Shown here: positions 11,616 to 20,023 of the stretch, in pieces
How the letters are laid out: each line of letters opens with the position of its first letter
How positions within the stretch are numbered: the first letter of the stretch is position 1
Program-made: the position numbers and the translations under genes
The notes under the pieces: generated by a model
Database searches by the model: none
Seen by the model: the letters and a program-made list of their open reading frames with translations, nothing else
What the model was told of the DNA's origin: nothing
Assembly (NCBI GenBank): GCA_030431695.1
Contig: JAUIIU010000005.1
Span: 1-64,000 of the forward strand
Direction: 5' to 3'
Origin: Bacteroidia bacterium
GTDB lineage: Bacteria > Bacteroidota > Bacteroidia > Flavobacteriales > Flavobacteriaceae
DNA length: 64,000 nt

Positions 11616-13140
11616 TCGTTGTTTTATTCTGTTTATCATCGACGATCAGGGTAAGCAATCCTGCCAGGATCATCGAACCTCCTCCAACCAGTAAGGCGTA
11701 AACGGCCTGCCCTTCGAAGAATTGAGCGACGAGGAACCCCAATATGGAGGCCGCCACCAGCTGAGGGATCACGATAAAGAAATTAAATACTCCCATATAG
11801 TAACCCATCTTGGAGGCCGGCAATGCTCCTGATAGCATGGCGTAGGGTACCGAAAGTATGGATGCCCATGCAATGCCAACACCTATCATCGGCAACCATT
11901 CGATCATGAAGGTAGTAAGATTCGAAATGAAGTAAATTGACATCAGTCCAAATCCACCAAGGACCAGTGCCACGAAATGAGTGAACTTCCTGCTGGTCCT
12001 TTTTGCCAGCACCGGTAACAGGAAAGCCACCAGTGCGGCTACAAGATTATAATTAGCGAACATCTCACCAACTTGGTTGGCGCCGGTATTGTACAATTCG
12101 GAGGTGGTATCGGAGGTTCCGTAAATATGTGCAGTTACCGCACCAGTTGTATAGATCCACATTGAAAATAATGAGAACCATGAGAAAAACTGTACCCACG
12201 CCAGTTGCTTCATGACCTTTGGCATGGACTGGAAGTCGTTCACAATGGTCACAAATCCATTCTTATACGAATTGTTACGCTGCAATAAACCTGAGATCGA
12301 CAGGGCAAGGCCGCCCATGGTGATCAGTCCGAGGGTTAGTACATACAGATCTTTTTTCAGCTCGTAGTGATAAACTGCAAATGTAGCAGCGAGGCCAACG
12401 ATCAATACCAGTACTCCTCGCATCAATTGCGAACTGCCATTGCTCGCGTACCATTCACTGTCACGGGTCCCAACTGCGTATTCCTCCGATTCACTTTCTT
12501 CAAATGCCTTCATCTCTTCGGGTGAATATTCCTTTGATCGTATAACGGTCCACAGAACGGCAACGAGGAATGCAACACCGCCGATGTAGAACGAATATTT
12601 AACCGAATCCGGGATCACACCCTCAGGAGCAGTATTGGCAACTCCCATCCATGTGAGGATATTGGGAAGTTTGGAAGCCACGTAAGCACCTGCGCCAATA
12701 AAGAAACTTTGCATGGCAAACCCTTTGGTGCGCTGGTGATCGGGAAGGTTATCGCCCACAAAGGCCCGGAAAGGTTCCATGGAAACATTAATGGAGGCGT
12801 CCATGATCCATAACATCCCGGCGGCAAACCACAATACTGGGGAATTCGGCATTACAAAAAGCGAGATGGATGCTAGTATGGCTCCTACAAGGAAATACGG
12901 CCTTCGGCGTCCCAGTTTAGAGTGCCAGGTGCGATCGCTGAAGTAACCAATTACAGGTTGCACAATAAGACCGGTAAGCGGCGCTGCCACCCAAAGGATA
13001 GGAATATCCTCGATCTCTGCACCAAGTGTTTGAAAAATTCGGCTGACGTTTGCATTCTGAAGGGCAAAACCCATCTGGATTCCCAGAAAACCGAAACTCA
13101 TGTTCCAGATCTCCCAAAATCCTAAACTGCGCTTTTTCAT
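11608..13140 (-). CDS. MFS sugar permease (maltose type)
   Basis: The 510-residue protein has about 12 membrane segments. The loop GYFSDRTWHSKLGRRRPYF after the second helix is like the SDR...GRRRP loop of the sucrose/SLC45 and GPH-type sugar symporters. It lacks a signal peptide and would sit in the inner membrane, importing maltose or short maltodextrins with protons. It is the first gene of the operon with pgmB, GH65 and two amylases, and follows the regulator gene by 122 bases. No SusC/SusD pair accompanies it in this window. Substrate identity is inferred from the operon. Confidence 0.88.
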   Translation of the reverse strand: MKKRSLGFWEIWNMSFGFLGIQMGFALQNANVSRIFQTLGAEIEDIPILWVAAPLTGLIVQPVIGYFSDRTWHSKLGRRRPYFLVGAILASISLFVMPNSPVLWFAAGMLWIMDASINVSMEPFRAFVGDNLPDHQRTKGFAMQSFFIGAGAYVASKLPNILTWMGVANTAPEGVIPDSVKYSFYIGGVAFLVAVLWTVIRSKEYSPEEMKAFEESESEEYAVGTRDSEWYASNGSSQLMRGVLVLIVGLAATFAVYHYELKKDLYVLTLGLITMGGLALSISGLLQRNNSYKNGFVTIVNDFQSMPKVMKQLAWVQFFSWFSLFSMWIYTTGAVTAHIYGTSDTTSELYNTGANQVGEMFANYNLVAALVAFLLPVLAKRTSRKFTHFVALVLGGFGLMSIYFISNLTTFMIEWLPMIGVGIAWASILSVPYAMLSGALPASKMGYYMGVFNFFIVIPQLVAASILGFLVAQFFEGQAVYALLVGGGSMILAGLLTLIVDDKQNKTTNE

Positions 13141-13144
13141 ATAG

Positions 13145-13173
13145 TAAAATTAGAGTTATTACTATTTCGACAA
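13145..13173 (-). promoter_or_regulatory. Probable promoter of the maltose operon
   Basis: On the minus strand TTG (13173-13171) is followed after 18 bases by TAATTTTA (13152-13145), close to the Bacteroidota TTG ... TAnnTTTG pattern. It ends only a few bases before the permease ATG at 13140, so the leader would be very short or absent. Confidence 0.4.
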
Positions 13174-13262
13174 GCGATGAACTTATCAAAACCGATTGTA
13201 TAGGAAGTAAAAATCAGGTTTTGAAAGGCGCGGTTGTAAATATAGGTATTTTTTTGAACGGA

Positions 13263-14306
13263 TCAGTTGATCGAAGTGGATTCTCTTTCAACCAATCTGG
13301 TAGCAACCACAACCGTCTGGAAGGGCGGATCGAAATTGTTTTCTTCCAATCTCTTGATGAGCATTTGTGCTGCATTCTCACCTAATTGTATTCCGTGCTG
13401 ACTCACGGTGGATAAGCTCGGAGAGGCAAACTTGGAGAGGTCACCATCGGTGAATCCAATTACCTTCAGATCCGAGGGGATCTTCCTGCCAAGTGCCTGT
13501 GCTGCCTTCATAGCGGTAAGGGCGTATTTCTCGTTGACGGCAAATATACCGTCGACGCCGGGGTTGTTCCGAAGAAAAAGTTCGATCTCGGCCCTGAGTC
13601 GTTCCTCCTGTCCTTCATCATTGAACTCGTCTCTAAGTTTAACCACCAAATTCTCCCGGTAAGAAATACCCGATTCGTCCAGTGCTTCCCTGTACCCGGC
13701 TGTTCTCAGTTTACCAACATTCACATGATCCTCGGTTGTGAACAAGGCTATGTGTTCGCAACCCAAGGACACCAGTTTCTCAACAGCGTTACGCGCACCC
13801 TCCACGTCGTCCACTACTACTTTGTCGCATTCGAGCTGGGATACATTCCTGTCGAAAAGAACGATCGGCATCCCGTGGTCTATGGTTTCCGTGAGATGGT
13901 GATAGTCTTCTTTCAACTGGGTTTCACGAGAAACAGAAAGAATAAAACCATCGATACTACCATTGGCCAGTTTCTGCATATTGGTAACCTCTTTCTCGAA
14001 GGATTCGTTGCTCAAGCCAATGATCACAGTGTAGCCTTTTTCGTTGGCCACTTTTTCTATACCGCTTACAACGGTTGTGAAGAAGTGGTGTACGATCTCC
14101 GGGATGATAACACCCAGTGTTTTTGTTTTTCGGTTCTTCAGGCTCAGGGCTATGGTATTCGGCCTGTAATTGTATAGTTTCGCAAAAGCCCTGACCTTCT
14201 CTTTGGTATCCTGGGAGATCTCCGGGCTATCCTTCAGGGATTTGGAAACAGTAGAAATAGAAACGTCCAGTTCCCTCGCAATTTTCTTCAATGTTAGCTT
14301 TTGCAT
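13263..14306 (-). CDS. LacI-family transcription regulator of the maltose operon
   Basis: With the ATG at 14306 the protein has 347 residues and starts directly with the helix-turn-helix (KKIARELDVSISTVSKSL); the longer frame adds eight unlikely residues. The hinge region NYRPNTIALSLKNRKT is typical. The rest is a periplasmic-binding-like sugar sensor with LGVIIP, SIDGFILS and KVIGFTDGD. It probably responds to maltose or a sugar phosphate and controls the operon that starts 122 bases downstream, and perhaps glycolysis. A possible operator lies about 130 bases before its own ATG, so autoregulation is plausible. Confidence 0.93.
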   Translation of the reverse strand: MQKLTLKKIARELDVSISTVSKSLKDSPEISQDTKEKVRAFAKLYNYRPNTIALSLKNRKTKTLGVIIPEIVHHFFTTVVSGIEKVANEKGYTVIIGLSNESFEKEVTNMQKLANGSIDGFILSVSRETQLKEDYHHLTETIDHGMPIVLFDRNVSQLECDKVVVDDVEGARNAVEKLVSLGCEHIALFTTEDHVNVGKLRTAGYREALDESGISYRENLVVKLRDEFNDEGQEERLRAEIELFLRNNPGVDGIFAVNEKYALTAMKAAQALGRKIPSDLKVIGFTDGDLSKFASPSLSTVSQHGIQLGENAAQMLIKRLEENNFDPPFQTVVVATRLVERESTSIN

Positions 14307-14414
14307 ACTCCTTCGGAAATCAGGGTTCATTCCGGGACAAATTCAGAAATTGTTAAAACAATGCGTTTGAATTTGATAAAACAATAATTTCTGTCCCCGT
14401 TTTTGAATATATGT

Positions 14415-14451
14415 TAAAGTTATAAAACATATTAACACTATAACGTTTTCG
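14415..14451 (-). promoter_or_regulatory. Putative lacI promoter and operator
   Basis: On the minus strand TAACTTTA (14422-14415) resembles the TAnnTTTG box. Just upstream, at 14437-14451, lies the 15-mer ACTATAACGTTTTCG (plus strand), identical to the one before pfkA. The site would overlap the upstream promoter element. Confidence 0.4.
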
Positions 14452-14497
14452 TGGATAAATTTGAATCGACAGCACTGGCAGGCCGTGATTTTTCCTT

Positions 14498-14590
14498 TAC
14501 TTTTGATTAGGAAGTAAAAATTGGGTCACGAAATGTGAACTCATTATATACAAGCCACCCTTTAGCATTGGTTGTTTTTGGGTGGCTTTG
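14498..14590 (+). ncRNA. Candidate short transcript with terminator (first in the gap)
   Basis: The gap 14307-14836 holds no credible ORF. A box TACTTTTG (14498-14505) is followed by GGAAGTAAAAAT, a small hairpin TCAC/GTGA (14526-14538) and a nine-base stem AAGCCACCC (14552-14560) / GGGTGGCTT (14580-14588) followed by TGTTAATTTC. That is the layout of a promoter, a roughly 75-nt RNA and a terminator. No -33 element is obvious. Alternatively the stem is only a bidirectional terminator. Confidence 0.35.
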
Positions 14591-14642
14591 TTAATTTCAC
14601 TGACGGGTTTATCGCCTTCTGAAAATCATAAAATTATCAAAA

Positions 14643-14658
14643 TACGTGTATGCACGTA
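14643..14658. repeat. Perfect inverted repeat TACGTG / CACGTA
   Basis: TACGTG and CACGTA are separated by TATG. The site lies about 25 bases upstream of a TACCTTTG promoter-like box, so it could be a dimeric regulator site for the putative small RNA. No regulator can be named. Confidence 0.3.
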
Positions 14659-14681
14659 TGGTCTGATTTAAGTACGAACTT

Positions 14682-14838
14682 TACCTTTGAGTAGAATTAG
14701 TGAAAATTCTGCCAACATCAATTTTTTGTGGGGATAGAAAATTCATTTGGTAGAATATTTTAAAAGTACTTCTAAGACTTTTAGAATTTACTAAGTTAGG
14801 TTTGTTATAGCATCCCGTGAAGACGGGATGCTTTTTTT
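14682..14838 (+). ncRNA. Candidate small RNA with strong terminator
   Basis: TACCTTTG at 14682-14689 matches the Bacteroidota -7 consensus exactly. It is followed by about 145 bases without an ORF and containing hairpins AGAATT/AATTCT (14693-14710) and TAAAAGT/ACTTTTA (14761-14783). The end is an excellent rho-independent terminator: AGCATCCCGT (14809-14818), GAAG, ACGGGATGCT (14823-14832), then TTTTTTATT. No protein gene on this strand explains the terminator. The predicted 3' end touches the stop codon of the convergent esterase gene. Family not recognised. Confidence 0.45.
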
Positions 14839-16684
14839 ATTGCCTCAGAACCGTAAATTCAATGGACGAATCGTTGAAGACAGAATGCGTTTGTTTCTTG
14901 AAGTCCGCTTCTGCCGCTTTAAAAATATTGGGCACATAGGTCTGGGGATTCCTGTCGATTAGCGGAAACCACGTACTCTGAACCTGTACCTGTATCCTGT
15001 GTCCTTTTTTGAATGTGTGATGCACATCCTGAAGTTCTATACTCACTTCTGTCTTTTTTCCGGGTTCAAACGGCTCGGGTTTCGAGAAGCTGTTACGATA
15101 GCGTCCGCGCATTACTTCGCTGCGCACCATCATGTGGTAATTGCTCATTTTCAAATGATCCTGGGTCTCTTCGGTGTCTTCGGCATCGGCAGGAAATACG
15201 TCTATTACCTTTACGATCCAGTCGGCATCGGTTCCCGTGGTCGCAACCTGCAGCCGGGCCATGATATCACCGGCCATGGTAATATCCTCTTCCAGGATCG
15301 GGGTTTCGAAAACCAGCACATCGGGTCTGCGAGCCGCGAACCGCTGGTCATCTGTCATATACTTTCTGGGTGTGAACACCATTTTGATATCTTCGGAATA
15401 AGGAACGGGCCTGGCCGGATCACTCACAAAGGTTTCAAAGGTGTAACTCTTTTCCATAAAGGGATTGAGTCGCTGCCTGCTCTGCAGCCAGTAAGTCTTC
15501 TTCTCGGTGTTCTTTGGCGGCCATTCGGAATACGTACTCCATTCCCTGGCTCCGGAATCGAAGACATAAGCTTCGGGCAAACCCGTATTATCTGAACCGT
15601 CTCCTTTCAGAAAATGATAAAAGAATTTCGTTTCTATGTCTCTCTGGTAATTTTCAGAAATATCATCCCCGAAATACACATTCCCGATCGCCTGCCTCTT
15701 TTTAGTCCTGGCCCAATCACCATGACTCCATGGCCCGAATACCATCGTATTGTAGTTATCACTGTTCGCTTCAATCTTTTCATAGGTCTCGAAAGGACCG
15801 TAAAGATCTTCCGCATCGAACAACCCTCCAACCACCATCACGGCCGGCCTGATATCCTTTAAATGCTGAATGATCCCGCGCGAACGCCAGAATTCGTCGT
15901 AATCGGGATGTTCCTTCAGCTGCTGCCAGAAAACGTTATCCTCCTTATAATATTCGTCCAGGTTAGATAGAGGTCCCACATCCAGGAAGAACTGGTACTG
16001 GTCCTTGGAGCCTAATTTTGGAAAGGTATACCACGAGTTCTTGGTGGGTTCGGTTTTCATATAACCGAATACAGTGGTTGCACGCCAGTAACTTAACAAA
16101 TAGGCCCCGTTGTGGTGAAAATCGTCGAAATAGAAATCACCTATACACGCCTGTGGCGAAGAGGCCTTAAGCGCCGGATGGGCATCCAGTAATGAATAGG
16201 TTGCATAGAAACCGGGATACGAGATTCCCCAGGTCCCTACCCTGCCGTTATTGTTTGGAACATTATTGACAAGCCACTCGATACTATCGTAGGTATCACT
16301 GGCCTCATCGGTCTGCTTTCCTTTCTTATTGGGAATGTAGGCCCGCATATTTTCGTAAAGGCCTTCGCTCATCCACCTCCCGCGAACATCCTGGTAAACG
16401 ATAATGTAGCCATCTTTCATCAGGAATTCATTAGGTCCGATCTTCGACCGGTACATGTTCTCACCGTATGGACGACAGCTGTAAGGGGTTCTCTGGAAGA
16501 GGATGGGATAATTTTTCGAAGTATCCTTAGGTGAATATATGGTCGTGAACAATTTAACACCATCACGCATACTGATGTAAGTCTCGGTCTTATTGTAATG
16601 CTCTTTTACATAATTCTCTTCAGTCTGTCCATGCAGGTACAGGGAACATGTCAGAACCCAAAGGATGATGATTAATCGCTTCAT
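14837..16684 (-). CDS. Secreted CocE/NonD-family serine hydrolase (S15-like)
   Basis: The 615-residue protein has a signal peptide (MKRLIIILWVLTCSLYLHGQ) and the alpha/beta-hydrolase domain of the CocE/X-Pro dipeptidyl-peptidase family. The nucleophile elbow GISYPG gives Ser155. The likely triad partners are Asp290 in GLFDAEDLYG and His321 in GPWSHGDW. A C-terminal jelly-roll domain of about 220 residues follows, as in cocaine esterase and alpha-amino-acid ester hydrolases. It is exported, probably to the periplasm, and cleaves an acyl ester or amide that cannot be named. It ends a unit with tilS and dsbD, five bases after dsbD. Confidence 0.88.
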   Translation of the reverse strand: MKRLIIILWVLTCSLYLHGQTEENYVKEHYNKTETYISMRDGVKLFTTIYSPKDTSKNYPILFQRTPYSCRPYGENMYRSKIGPNEFLMKDGYIIVYQDVRGRWMSEGLYENMRAYIPNKKGKQTDEASDTYDSIEWLVNNVPNNNGRVGTWGISYPGFYATYSLLDAHPALKASSPQACIGDFYFDDFHHNGAYLLSYWRATTVFGYMKTEPTKNSWYTFPKLGSKDQYQFFLDVGPLSNLDEYYKEDNVFWQQLKEHPDYDEFWRSRGIIQHLKDIRPAVMVVGGLFDAEDLYGPFETYEKIEANSDNYNTMVFGPWSHGDWARTKKRQAIGNVYFGDDISENYQRDIETKFFYHFLKGDGSDNTGLPEAYVFDSGAREWSTYSEWPPKNTEKKTYWLQSRQRLNPFMEKSYTFETFVSDPARPVPYSEDIKMVFTPRKYMTDDQRFAARRPDVLVFETPILEEDITMAGDIMARLQVATTGTDADWIVKVIDVFPADAEDTEETQDHLKMSNYHMMVRSEVMRGRYRNSFSKPEPFEPGKKTEVSIELQDVHHTFKKGHRIQVQVQSTWFPLIDRNPQTYVPNIFKAAEADFKKQTHSVFNDSSIEFTVLRQ

Positions 16685-16689
16685 AGATT

Positions 16690-18666
16690 TTATTGTTTGT
16701 TGAATTCGGCAAGACCCTCACGAAGCCAAACCAGGTAATCGTCCTCATCCGGTGTGTAGCCGATCGGGATGTTGAGCAGGTTGTAGTCCGCATCCATAAG
16801 GGCGTAATGTGGCTGCGAATTATTCTTGAAATTCACGGTCTGGAAGGTCGCCCACTTGTCGCCTACTGTCCGGATACGTTTGGTTCCTCCTTTGGGTTTC
16901 AGGAAGTTGAACTGCTCCTCTTCCGGTATAGGCTTACGATCGTCCACATACAGGGAGATCAGGATGAATTCCTCGTTTATCACTTTGAAGACCTCCTCCA
17001 CACTCCAGACGTGTTCTTCCATTTTCCTGCAATTCACGCAGGCCCAGCCCGTGAAATCGAGCATAATGGGTTTCCCTGACTTCCGTGCGGCTTCAACGCC
17101 CTCATTAAAATCCTTATAAGCATTCAACCCTAGTGGGGCCGAAGTCCCTTTGTCGTACAAACTGTAGAACATCGGTGGTGCCAGTCCGCTCAACAATTTC
17201 AAATTGGCGTACTTGGTATTTGTAAGTCCCGGTATCAGGTAGATCGTGAAGGCTACAGCAAGGATCCCAACGATTATATTTCCCTTCGGAAGTTTACTGT
17301 TTTTCGGGCCATCATGCGGAAATCGTATTATTCCGAAGAGATACAAAGCCATTCCCACCGAACACAGTATCCATATGGCAATGAATACCTCTCTTTTCAG
17401 AATACCCCAGTGCATCACCAGGTCGGCATTGGACAGGAACTTGAAAGCAAGTGCAAGTTCGACAAAGCCGAGGACCACTTTTACCGTGTTCAGCCAGCCA
17501 CCACTGCTTGGAAGTGAGTTAAGCCAATTCGGGAACAAGGCGAAAAGTGCAAATGGCAAGGCAAGTGCAAGTCCGAATCCACCCATTCCAAAGCTCAATT
17601 GCATGGCTCCGGCGTCCTGACTCAAAGAACTGCCCAGCAATCCGCCTAAGATGGGCCCGGTACACGAGAATGATACTATGGCCAGTGTTAGGGCCATAAA
17701 GAAAATACCGAATATACCTCCCACCCGACTCGCTTTATCGTCCATTTTGGTACTCCAGGAACTTGGTAGTGTCAGTTCGAAATATCCGAAGAAAGAAAAG
17801 GCGAACACCAGGAAAACAAGGAAAAACAATATGTTCAGGTAGACATTTGTCGAGATGTTACTCAGCAAAGCTTCATCGACAGTGTCCAGCAAATGGAACG
17901 GCAGACTCAACAGCACGTAGATCAGGAATATAAAGAAGCCATAGAGGATGGCATTCCTTATTCCGCGGCTACGGTCTTTGGCTCCTTTGGTAAAATAAGA
18001 GACCGTTAATGGGATCATGGGAAAAACGCAGGGCGTGAGCAACGCCAGTAATCCTCCCAGGAACCCGAGAAAGAAAATTGTCAGGAAGCCTTTACTGTCA
18101 CCGGTATTGCCAAGGTCACCTTTAACAGGGATGGTGAGTGCTTCGGACTTCCTCAGGTCATCTTCAGTGATCTCTGCAGAGGCGAGTTCAGAACTACCGG
18201 ATGCAAGGTCAAGATCGAAGGTCTTTACCTCCGGTGCGAGGCACTGGGTATCGTTACAGGCACTGTACATTATTTCTACTGAAACCTTCAGCCCTGTGGG
18301 ATTGACAACTGTAATTGGCTGAACAAAAACCGCATTGCCATCGAAGGATTTCACATCGATCTCGAAAACCTGATCGTATACGGGCAGAACATCCGGTTCC
18401 CTCGTCATTCCATCCAGTTCGTAGGTTTCGGGGCTGTTATTATAGCTGAATTCGGTAGGAATGGGACCTTCGAATTCTTCACCAAACTGAATCTGACTGT
18501 AGATATGCCAACCATCATCTATGGTGGCCTCCATTACGATATCGTAGGTCTTATCCGACTTCTTTTCGGTAGTAACCTTCCATGAAACCGGATCGAGGAA
18601 TTCCTGCGACTGGACCGTGAAAATACCTGTGAATGTTAGTAGTACAGCTAAAATTAATTGCCTCAT
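16690..18666 (-). CDS. dsbD: Thiol:disulfide interchange protein DsbD
   Basis: DsbD moves reducing electrons from cytosolic thioredoxin to the periplasm. All three parts are visible in 658 residues. After the signal peptide comes an N-terminal immunoglobulin-like domain with the pair Cys137/Cys142 (ACNDTQC). The central membrane domain has about eight helices with SCTGPILGGLLG and LLTPCVFPMIPL. The C-terminal thioredoxin domain carries WACVNC (Cys543 and Cys546). The gene lies three bases after tilS. Reduced periplasmic thiols are needed for c-type cytochrome maturation, so it may serve the cytochrome genes at 50-58 kb, though it is not linked to them. Confidence 0.95.
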   Translation of the reverse strand: MRQLILAVLLTFTGIFTVQSQEFLDPVSWKVTTEKKSDKTYDIVMEATIDDGWHIYSQIQFGEEFEGPIPTEFSYNNSPETYELDGMTREPDVLPVYDQVFEIDVKSFDGNAVFVQPITVVNPTGLKVSVEIMYSACNDTQCLAPEVKTFDLDLASGSSELASAEITEDDLRKSEALTIPVKGDLGNTGDSKGFLTIFFLGFLGGLLALLTPCVFPMIPLTVSYFTKGAKDRSRGIRNAILYGFFIFLIYVLLSLPFHLLDTVDEALLSNISTNVYLNILFFLVFLVFAFSFFGYFELTLPSSWSTKMDDKASRVGGIFGIFFMALTLAIVSFSCTGPILGGLLGSSLSQDAGAMQLSFGMGGFGLALALPFALFALFPNWLNSLPSSGGWLNTVKVVLGFVELALAFKFLSNADLVMHWGILKREVFIAIWILCSVGMALYLFGIIRFPHDGPKNSKLPKGNIIVGILAVAFTIYLIPGLTNTKYANLKLLSGLAPPMFYSLYDKGTSAPLGLNAYKDFNEGVEAARKSGKPIMLDFTGWACVNCRKMEEHVWSVEEVFKVINEEFILISLYVDDRKPIPEEEQFNFLKPKGGTKRIRTVGDKWATFQTVNFKNNSQPHYALMDADYNLLNIPIGYTPDEDDYLVWLREGLAEFNKQ

Positions 18667-18669
18667 ATG

Positions 18670-19989
18670 TCAGCCTGTAGATTTGGAGGTGCGAATTCGG
18701 ATTATCTCTTTTGTGTCTCGGTCTACTTTGTACCGATCGTCGGCCCTGTACCCGATGACCCAGACGATGTCGTCACCACTGCACAGCAGCCATGTTTTTT
18801 CTTTAGCTACCAAAGATAACTTTTCATCTTTAAAAAATTTGCTCAATTTCTTTTTTCCTTTCATTCCGAAGGGATAAAAATAATCCCCATCTCTCCATTT
18901 CCGCACGCTAAGCGGGTAAGCGAGTTTCGACTTGTCCACATAGATCTCTGAGGTCGAACTGTTTTCCACCTTTTCTTCTGAACTAAATATCAACTCGATA
19001 GGATGATCTATCCGTTCGATCCTTTCCCCTATTTCAATAGTTTCTGTTTCGTTTTCTGAAGGGATCTCCGTGAGCAGCAATGATCCACGATCTTTTACAA
19101 GGCGATGTGTAGCAGACAAGACGGTCTTCCCGCTTTGGGCCAGCAACAGGTCCGAAATATCCTCCCAGGCCGTAAATCCGAAGGGATACAAAAGTTCGTA
19201 AAGCAGCGCTTTTGGATTTGGCAACTCGTTTAATTTTTTGATATCCAGGATATGTCCGTCGTCCGACTCTTTTAAAACCAGTTGACGGATCAGTACCATA
19301 TAGTCTTCCACGAGCGCCTGCGATTCCCTGAGATGGTTTTGAGTATTAGCAAACTGATTAATTAACCCTTTCAGGTGCTTTTTCATCGGGGGAACAACTT
19401 CTTGCCGAATCGCATTGCGCAAGTACTCCATCTTTGAATTGCTGCTGTCTTCGCGCCAGTGATAGCGCTGTTCCCGGGCGTGGTTGAACAGTTCCTCCCG
19501 ACCAAAAGGTAGTAACGGTCTCACAACAAAACCCGAAATCTCGGGAATACCGGATAATCCTCGCAGGCCGCTTCCCCTGGAAAGATTGATCAGGAAAGTT
19601 TCCAGCCTGTCATCTGCGTGATGGGCCGTGAGTATGTAATCGTATCCAAAATCCTTCCGGATCTCCTCGAACCAGGCATAACGCAGTTCCCTGGCTGCCA
19701 TTTGAATGGAGAGCTTCCTGCTTTTGGCGTATTCTTCCGTCTGAAAAAACTCTTCGTAGAAAGGCACGGAGAGCATTTCGGCCAGGTCTGCGACAAATTC
19801 GGCATCCGCATCACTTTCCTTGTCACGAAGGCCAAAATTACAGTGTGCCAGCCCGATCCTGAATTCCAGTTCGTGAAATGTTCTTGCAAGGAAAACGCTG
19901 TCCAGCCCGCCACTACAAGCGATAAGAAGCTGCTTACCCTTCAGCAGGCTCAGGTTTTGTTCGATATGTTTTCGCAGGATGTCTAACAT
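18670..19989 (-). CDS. tilS: tRNA(Ile)-lysidine synthase
   Basis: TilS makes lysidine at the wobble cytidine of the tRNA-Ile that reads AUA. The PP-loop ATP motif ACSGGLDSVFLA is at residues 24-35 of the frame, followed by TAHHADDRLETFLINLSRGSG, the conserved HxxxDxxET region. The C-terminal substrate-binding domain carries RKWRDGDYFYPFGMKGKKKLS. The ATG at 19989 is preferred over the GTG one codon upstream, giving 439 aa. It has its own promoter-like box and is followed by dsbD after three bases. Confidence 0.95.
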   Translation of the reverse strand: MLDILRKHIEQNLSLLKGKQLLIACSGGLDSVFLARTFHELEFRIGLAHCNFGLRDKESDADAEFVADLAEMLSVPFYEEFFQTEEYAKSRKLSIQMAARELRYAWFEEIRKDFGYDYILTAHHADDRLETFLINLSRGSGLRGLSGIPEISGFVVRPLLPFGREELFNHAREQRYHWREDSSNSKMEYLRNAIRQEVVPPMKKHLKGLINQFANTQNHLRESQALVEDYMVLIRQLVLKESDDGHILDIKKLNELPNPKALLYELLYPFGFTAWEDISDLLLAQSGKTVLSATHRLVKDRGSLLLTEIPSENETETIEIGERIERIDHPIELIFSSEEKVENSSTSEIYVDKSKLAYPLSVRKWRDGDYFYPFGMKGKKKLSKFFKDEKLSLVAKEKTWLLCSGDDIVWVIGYRADDRYKVDRDTKEIIRIRTSKSTG

Positions 19990-20006
19990 CACATTTTAGC
20001 CGATCA

Positions 20007-20014
20007 CAAAGATA
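20007..20014 (-). promoter_or_regulatory. Probable -7 box for tilS-dsbD-esterase
   Basis: TATCTTTG on the minus strand matches TAnnTTTG and sits 17 bases before the tilS ATG, in the 34-base gap after pabB. No clear TTG is found at the expected distance. Confidence 0.45.
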
Positions 20015-20023
20015 CTGATCGTA

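Noticed and set aside
15929-15939. Third copy of the operator core (GAAAACGTTAT)
   Set aside because: It lies within the esterase coding sequence, matches only 11 bases and has no promoter nearby.
16690-18666. DsbD as part of the cytochrome cluster
   Set aside because: It is 30 kb away in a transcript with tilS; only a functional, not a genetic, link can be argued.
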